A stretch of DNA of 64,000 nt from Chryseobacterium vaccae. GTDB taxonomy: Bacteria > Bacteroidota > Bacteroidia > Flavobacteriales > Weeksellaceae. The notes beneath the pieces were generated by a model. That model ran no database searches. It saw only the letters and a program-made list of their open reading frames with translations, and had not been told where the DNA came from. A program made the translations under genes and the position numbers. The stretch's first letter is position 1, and each line of letters starts with the position of its first letter. Where the stretch lies: contig NZ_VSWH01000001.1 in the NCBI RefSeq assembly GCF_009602705.1, positions 3,286,001 through 3,350,000 on the forward strand. The letters run 5' to 3'. Shown piece after piece: positions 61,127-64,000 of this stretch.

Positions 61127-63280
61127 TTAATCAACAACCTTAAAGTCCAGCTGCTTCTGGATCAGATTGGCTTTCACTACTTTAATATGAACTTCATCAC
61201 CCAGCTGATATTTTTTCCCGGTCCTGTTACCGTATACCGCATGTGACTTCGCATCATAGGAATAAGAATCGTCTACCAGATCTCTTAATTTGATAAGTCC
61301 TTCGGCTCCGTTTTCAGGGATTTCAACCCAGAAACCAAATTCTGCAACGCCTGAAATCACGCCTTTGAAAGTTTCACCAAGATGTTTTTCCATGAATTTC
61401 ACCTGCATGAATTTAATGGAATCTCTTTCTGCATCTGCAGCAAGTCTTTCCATTGCACTGCAGTGTTTTGCTTTTTCTTCCAGCTCTGTCTTGCTTGGAG
61501 ATTTTCCTCCGTCAAGATAATGCTGTAAAAGACGGTGGGCGAGAAGGTCAGGATAACGTCGGATAGGAGAGGTGAAGTGACTGTAATACTCAAAACCAAG
61601 ACCATAGTGACCGATAGGTTCTGTAGAATATACCGCTTTACTCATACTTCTCATGGCGAGCGTTTCAATCATATTTTCTTCTCCTTTTCCTTTCACATCA
61701 TGTAAAAGCTTGTTCAGAGATTCTGCCACTTTTTTGGTATTATCCAGATTCATTTTATAGCCGAAAGTAGATACAAAATCTCTCAGTGCTTCCAGTTTTG
61801 CAGGATCCGGATCGTCGTGAACCCTGTAAATGAAAGTATTATTGGATAAACTTCCTTTACCCGTTAATGAAACAAATTCAGAGACTTTTTTATTGGCTAA
61901 AAGCATGAATTCTTCGATCAGGTGATTGGAATCTTTACTGATTTTAAAGTAAACCCCAATTGGTTCATTATTTTCATCCAGATTGAACCGCACTTCACTT
62001 CTGTCAAAAGTAATGGCTCCTTTTCTGATCCTTTCTTCACGCATGATCTTCGCTAATTTATCCAGCGTATTGATTTCCTCAGCTAAATCTCCCTGGCCCG
62101 TTTCTATACGTTCCTGAGCTTCTTCATAAGTAAATCTTCTGTCTGAATGGATTACTGTTCTTCCAAACCATTGTTTCTGGATCTCAGCTTTGTCATTCAG
62201 CTGAAAAACTGCGGAAAAGGTGTATTTATCTTCATTCGGACGGAGTGAACATACATCATTACTCAAAACTTCCGGAAGCATCGGAACCACACGGTCTACC
62301 AGATACACGGAAGTTGCTCTTTTATAAGCTTCATCATCCAGAATCGTTCCCGGCACTACATAATGAGAAACATCTGCAATATGAACCCCTATCTCCCAGT
62401 TGCCATTTTCCAGTTTTCTGATGGATAGGGCATCATCAAAGTCTTTTGCATCTTTAGGGTCAATAGTAAAAGTACAGATATCCCTCATATCCCAGCGTTT
62501 TGCAGCTTCTTCATCGGTAATCCTTCTGTCGATCTTATCTGCATCCAATTCCACTTCTTCAGGGAAATCATAAGGCAGTCCGTATTCTGCAAGAATAGAG
62601 TGAATTTCTGTTTCGTGCTCACCCGGTGCGCCTAATACCTGGATAATTTCTCCCTGAGGGTTTTTATCACCCGGTCTCCATTCTGTCATTTTCACGATGA
62701 CCTTATCCCCGTTTTCAGCACCTCCGAATTTTGTTTTTGGAATAAAAATATCGGTATTGATTGTTTTTTTATCACATACAACAAATCCAAAATCTTTATG
62801 GGTAACCACCTGGAAAGTCCCTACAAATTCAGTTCTTGTTCTTTCCAGAACTTCCAGTACTGAGCCTTCCAGTTTTTTCCCTTTAAAATGATAGGTTATA
62901 ATCAGAACCTTATCACCCTGTAACGCATCTTTTACATTTTTAGAATGAATAAAGATATCATCTTCCAGACCTTCAACGTTTACATACGCATTCCCGGATT
63001 GATTAAAATCGATAATTCCAGTTAGTGTTCCTGCAATTTCCAGGTTCACAATATATTTTCCTTTGTCTACTTCTTTGATCTTTTCAGATGCCTGAAGTTT
63101 GTGAAGAGCCTGAATTACCTGCTCTCTCTGTCTTGGATTCTTATGATCTATTCCGTCTGCAATCTGCTTATAATTATAAACTTTAGACGAATTAGCATTC
63201 ATAAAACGGAGGATTTGTCTCCCGATATCCATTAATTTATGGTCATTTTTCTGACTTATATATTTTCTTTTTTTTGACAT
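61127..63280 (-). CDS. rnr: ribonuclease R
   Basis: 717 residues. Cold-shock domains (about 80-230: GTLTGIIDFNQSGNAYVNVEG, FGFVVCDKKT), RNB catalytic domain (about 260-590) with TIDPKDAKDFDDALSIRK and HIADVSHYVVPG, and C-terminal S1 domain (about 635-715, VISGVAEFGFWVEIPENG). It degrades structured RNA 3' to 5' and acts in rRNA quality control. The preceding partial gene on the same strand ends 20 bp upstream. Confidence 0.96.
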   Translation of the reverse strand: MSKKRKYISQKNDHKLMDIGRQILRFMNANSSKVYNYKQIADGIDHKNPRQREQVIQALHKLQASEKIKEVDKGKYIVNLEIAGTLTGIIDFNQSGNAYVNVEGLEDDIFIHSKNVKDALQGDKVLIITYHFKGKKLEGSVLEVLERTRTEFVGTFQVVTHKDFGFVVCDKKTINTDIFIPKTKFGGAENGDKVIVKMTEWRPGDKNPQGEIIQVLGAPGEHETEIHSILAEYGLPYDFPEEVELDADKIDRRITDEEAAKRWDMRDICTFTIDPKDAKDFDDALSIRKLENGNWEIGVHIADVSHYVVPGTILDDEAYKRATSVYLVDRVVPMLPEVLSNDVCSLRPNEDKYTFSAVFQLNDKAEIQKQWFGRTVIHSDRRFTYEEAQERIETGQGDLAEEINTLDKLAKIMREERIRKGAITFDRSEVRFNLDENNEPIGVYFKISKDSNHLIEEFMLLANKKVSEFVSLTGKGSLSNNTFIYRVHDDPDPAKLEALRDFVSTFGYKMNLDNTKKVAESLNKLLHDVKGKGEENMIETLAMRSMSKAVYSTEPIGHYGLGFEYYSHFTSPIRRYPDLLAHRLLQHYLDGGKSPSKTELEEKAKHCSAMERLAADAERDSIKFMQVKFMEKHLGETFKGVISGVAEFGFWVEIPENGAEGLIKLRDLVDDSYSYDAKSHAVYGNRTGKKYQLGDEVHIKVVKANLIQKQLDFKVVD

Positions 63281-63299
63281 TTTAATGTTAATTTAATTG

Positions 63300-64000
63300 T
63301 TATGAGTTCTCATAATCCGCTTTTGAAATTTCAATAACCGAGCCGTTTTTGAATTCAAAATAACAGATAAGATCTCCCAGCTGTACTTCAGCTTTGTTTT
63401 TCTTTTCTTCCGTATTGATATACAAAGTAATGAAATTACTCTCAGGGATTATCAATTCTTTCGTATTTACTGTTTTCACAAAATTGCCCTTTGCATTATA
63501 AACAATCCTGTAATCCAGTTTAGATTGGGGAACTCCTTTAAAGTTCAATTGTTCTAAATATTCACCATAGTAACCAGCCACTGCAGATCTTGGAATCGGA
63601 ATAATGGTTTTTTCCGGAAAAAGACTGACAAATTTCTTAAAGTTTCTTTCATCCCAAAAAGATTTGAATTTCAGGCTATTTACCAGATTAGCTGCAGAAT
63701 AGTCTGTTCTGTCCATTCCACATCCTGCTGTAAAAACATTAATAACACCCACATACACTATTTTATGTTTAACTGATTTTTTATCAATCTTTTTAAAAAG
63801 CAGGTCTGCAAGCGCATGAAAATTATATCCCTTTATACTGGCAGTAAAATCCTCTTCAACTTTTTTAAGTTCCTCCTGTGTATAATAATGAGGAACATAA
63901 GGAGCGCAACCTTGGAGCTCAACGGTTCCCTTTACAGTTGGGCACGCATCATCCTTATCCAGAATACCATCACCATCTGTATCCAGCCACGGACAGCCAT
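63300..64000 (-). CDS. thrombospondin-type-3-repeat protein, C-terminal part (5' end outside window)
   Basis: The last 233 codons or so of a larger protein; the frame is open to base 64000. The visible part starts [20 protein letters not shown], a calcium-binding type 3 repeat of the kind seen in Bacteroidetes OmpA-like outer-membrane proteins. It continues with [10 protein letters not shown] and an alpha/beta domain with [17 protein letters not shown]. The C-terminal about 150 residues resemble an OmpA-like layout (NLVNSLKF) but without a clear peptidoglycan motif. A GTG at 63756-63758 is not the start. Confidence 0.7.
   Translation of the reverse strand, partial: GCPWLDTDGDGILDKDDACPTVKGTVELQGCAPYVPHYYTQEELKKVEEDFTASIKGYNFHALADLLFKKIDKKSVKHKIVYVGVINVFTAGCGMDRTDYSAANLVNSLKFKSFWDERNFKKFVSLFPEKTIIPIPRSAVAGYYGEYLEQLNFKGVPQSKLDYRIVYNAKGNFVKTVNTKELIIPESNFITLYINTEEKKNKAEVQLGDLICYFEFKNGSVIEISKADYENS

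Noticed and set aside
1..64000. CRISPR arrays, rRNA, insertion sequences, prophage
   Set aside because: No regular repeat-spacer pattern, no rRNA-like sequence, no transposase or phage structural gene seen.

Overview
This window looks like chromosome from a Flavobacteriia/Weeksellaceae bacterium, most probably Chryseobacterium or a close relative. The signs are a type IX secretion (T9SS) cargo protein and the T9SS lipoprotein SprE/PorW, two GLPGLI proteins, a TonB-dependent outer-membrane beta-barrel protein, a DUF4421 protein, low G+C, and promoters of the Bacteroidetes form TTTG-N19-TAnnTTTG. Three promoters fit that form exactly, with spacing 19 (near 6140, 7079 and 13217). No rRNA, CRISPR array or recognisable transposase was seen.

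Layout. 1-6106 (minus): a PspA / OB-fold membrane protein / flotillin / giant AAA 'DNA repair ATPase' operon headed by a small YbjN-like protein, divergent from an XRE regulator (6229-6840). 6981-13163: two identical tRNA-Leu(UAG) genes 6 kb apart, the right one in a Leu(UAA)-Gly(GCC)-Leu(UAG) cluster. Between them lie small unrecognised genes and a polymorphic-toxin pair: an 857-residue protein ending in a papain-fold (Tox-PL-like) domain, then an Imm35/YrhB-like immunity gene. 13345-34811 is ordinary chromosome: DUF3127 OB-fold protein, aat, EamA transporter, TPR protein, quinone oxidoreductase, Crp/Fnr regulator, glmM, DUF4421, feoAB plus a Cys-rich partner, GLPGLI, DinB, TonB-type receptor, XRE, GLPGLI, cupin, T9SS cargo, M14 peptidase.

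34980-46902 is the most interesting part: an almost gap-free minus-strand run of NAD/ADP-ribose genes. In transcription order they are NADAR, 2OG-Fe(II) oxygenase, a small helical protein, a VWA protein, a short adenylosuccinate-synthetase paralogue, an unknown Rossmann-like protein, a macrodomain, a fused crystallin-J1-like/PARG protein, a DUF4291 gene broken by an in-frame stop, an ADP-ribosylglycohydrolase, a second macrodomain, a sirtuin, a second ADP-ribosylglycohydrolase, KptA and a metallophosphoesterase. An NrtR-type Nudix regulator sits just upstream. I find the same 21-bp palindrome, TTTGYGT-N7-ACRCWAA, in front of nrtR, in front of the NADAR gene and in front of the second half of the cluster. 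This predicts one NrtR-controlled regulon for ADP-ribose removal and RNA/nucleotide repair.

47029-64000: lipoprotein, lepA, an ECF sigma operon, a DUF2520-kdsC-maf-sprE run, tsaB, an SDR, yraN, two unknowns, LD-carboxypeptidase, LysE, rnr, and the C-terminal part of a thrombospondin-type-3-repeat protein that runs off the right edge. Intergenic regions carry a dispersed purine-rich repeat (core GAAGAGGGAAGTT), in three places as inverted pairs.
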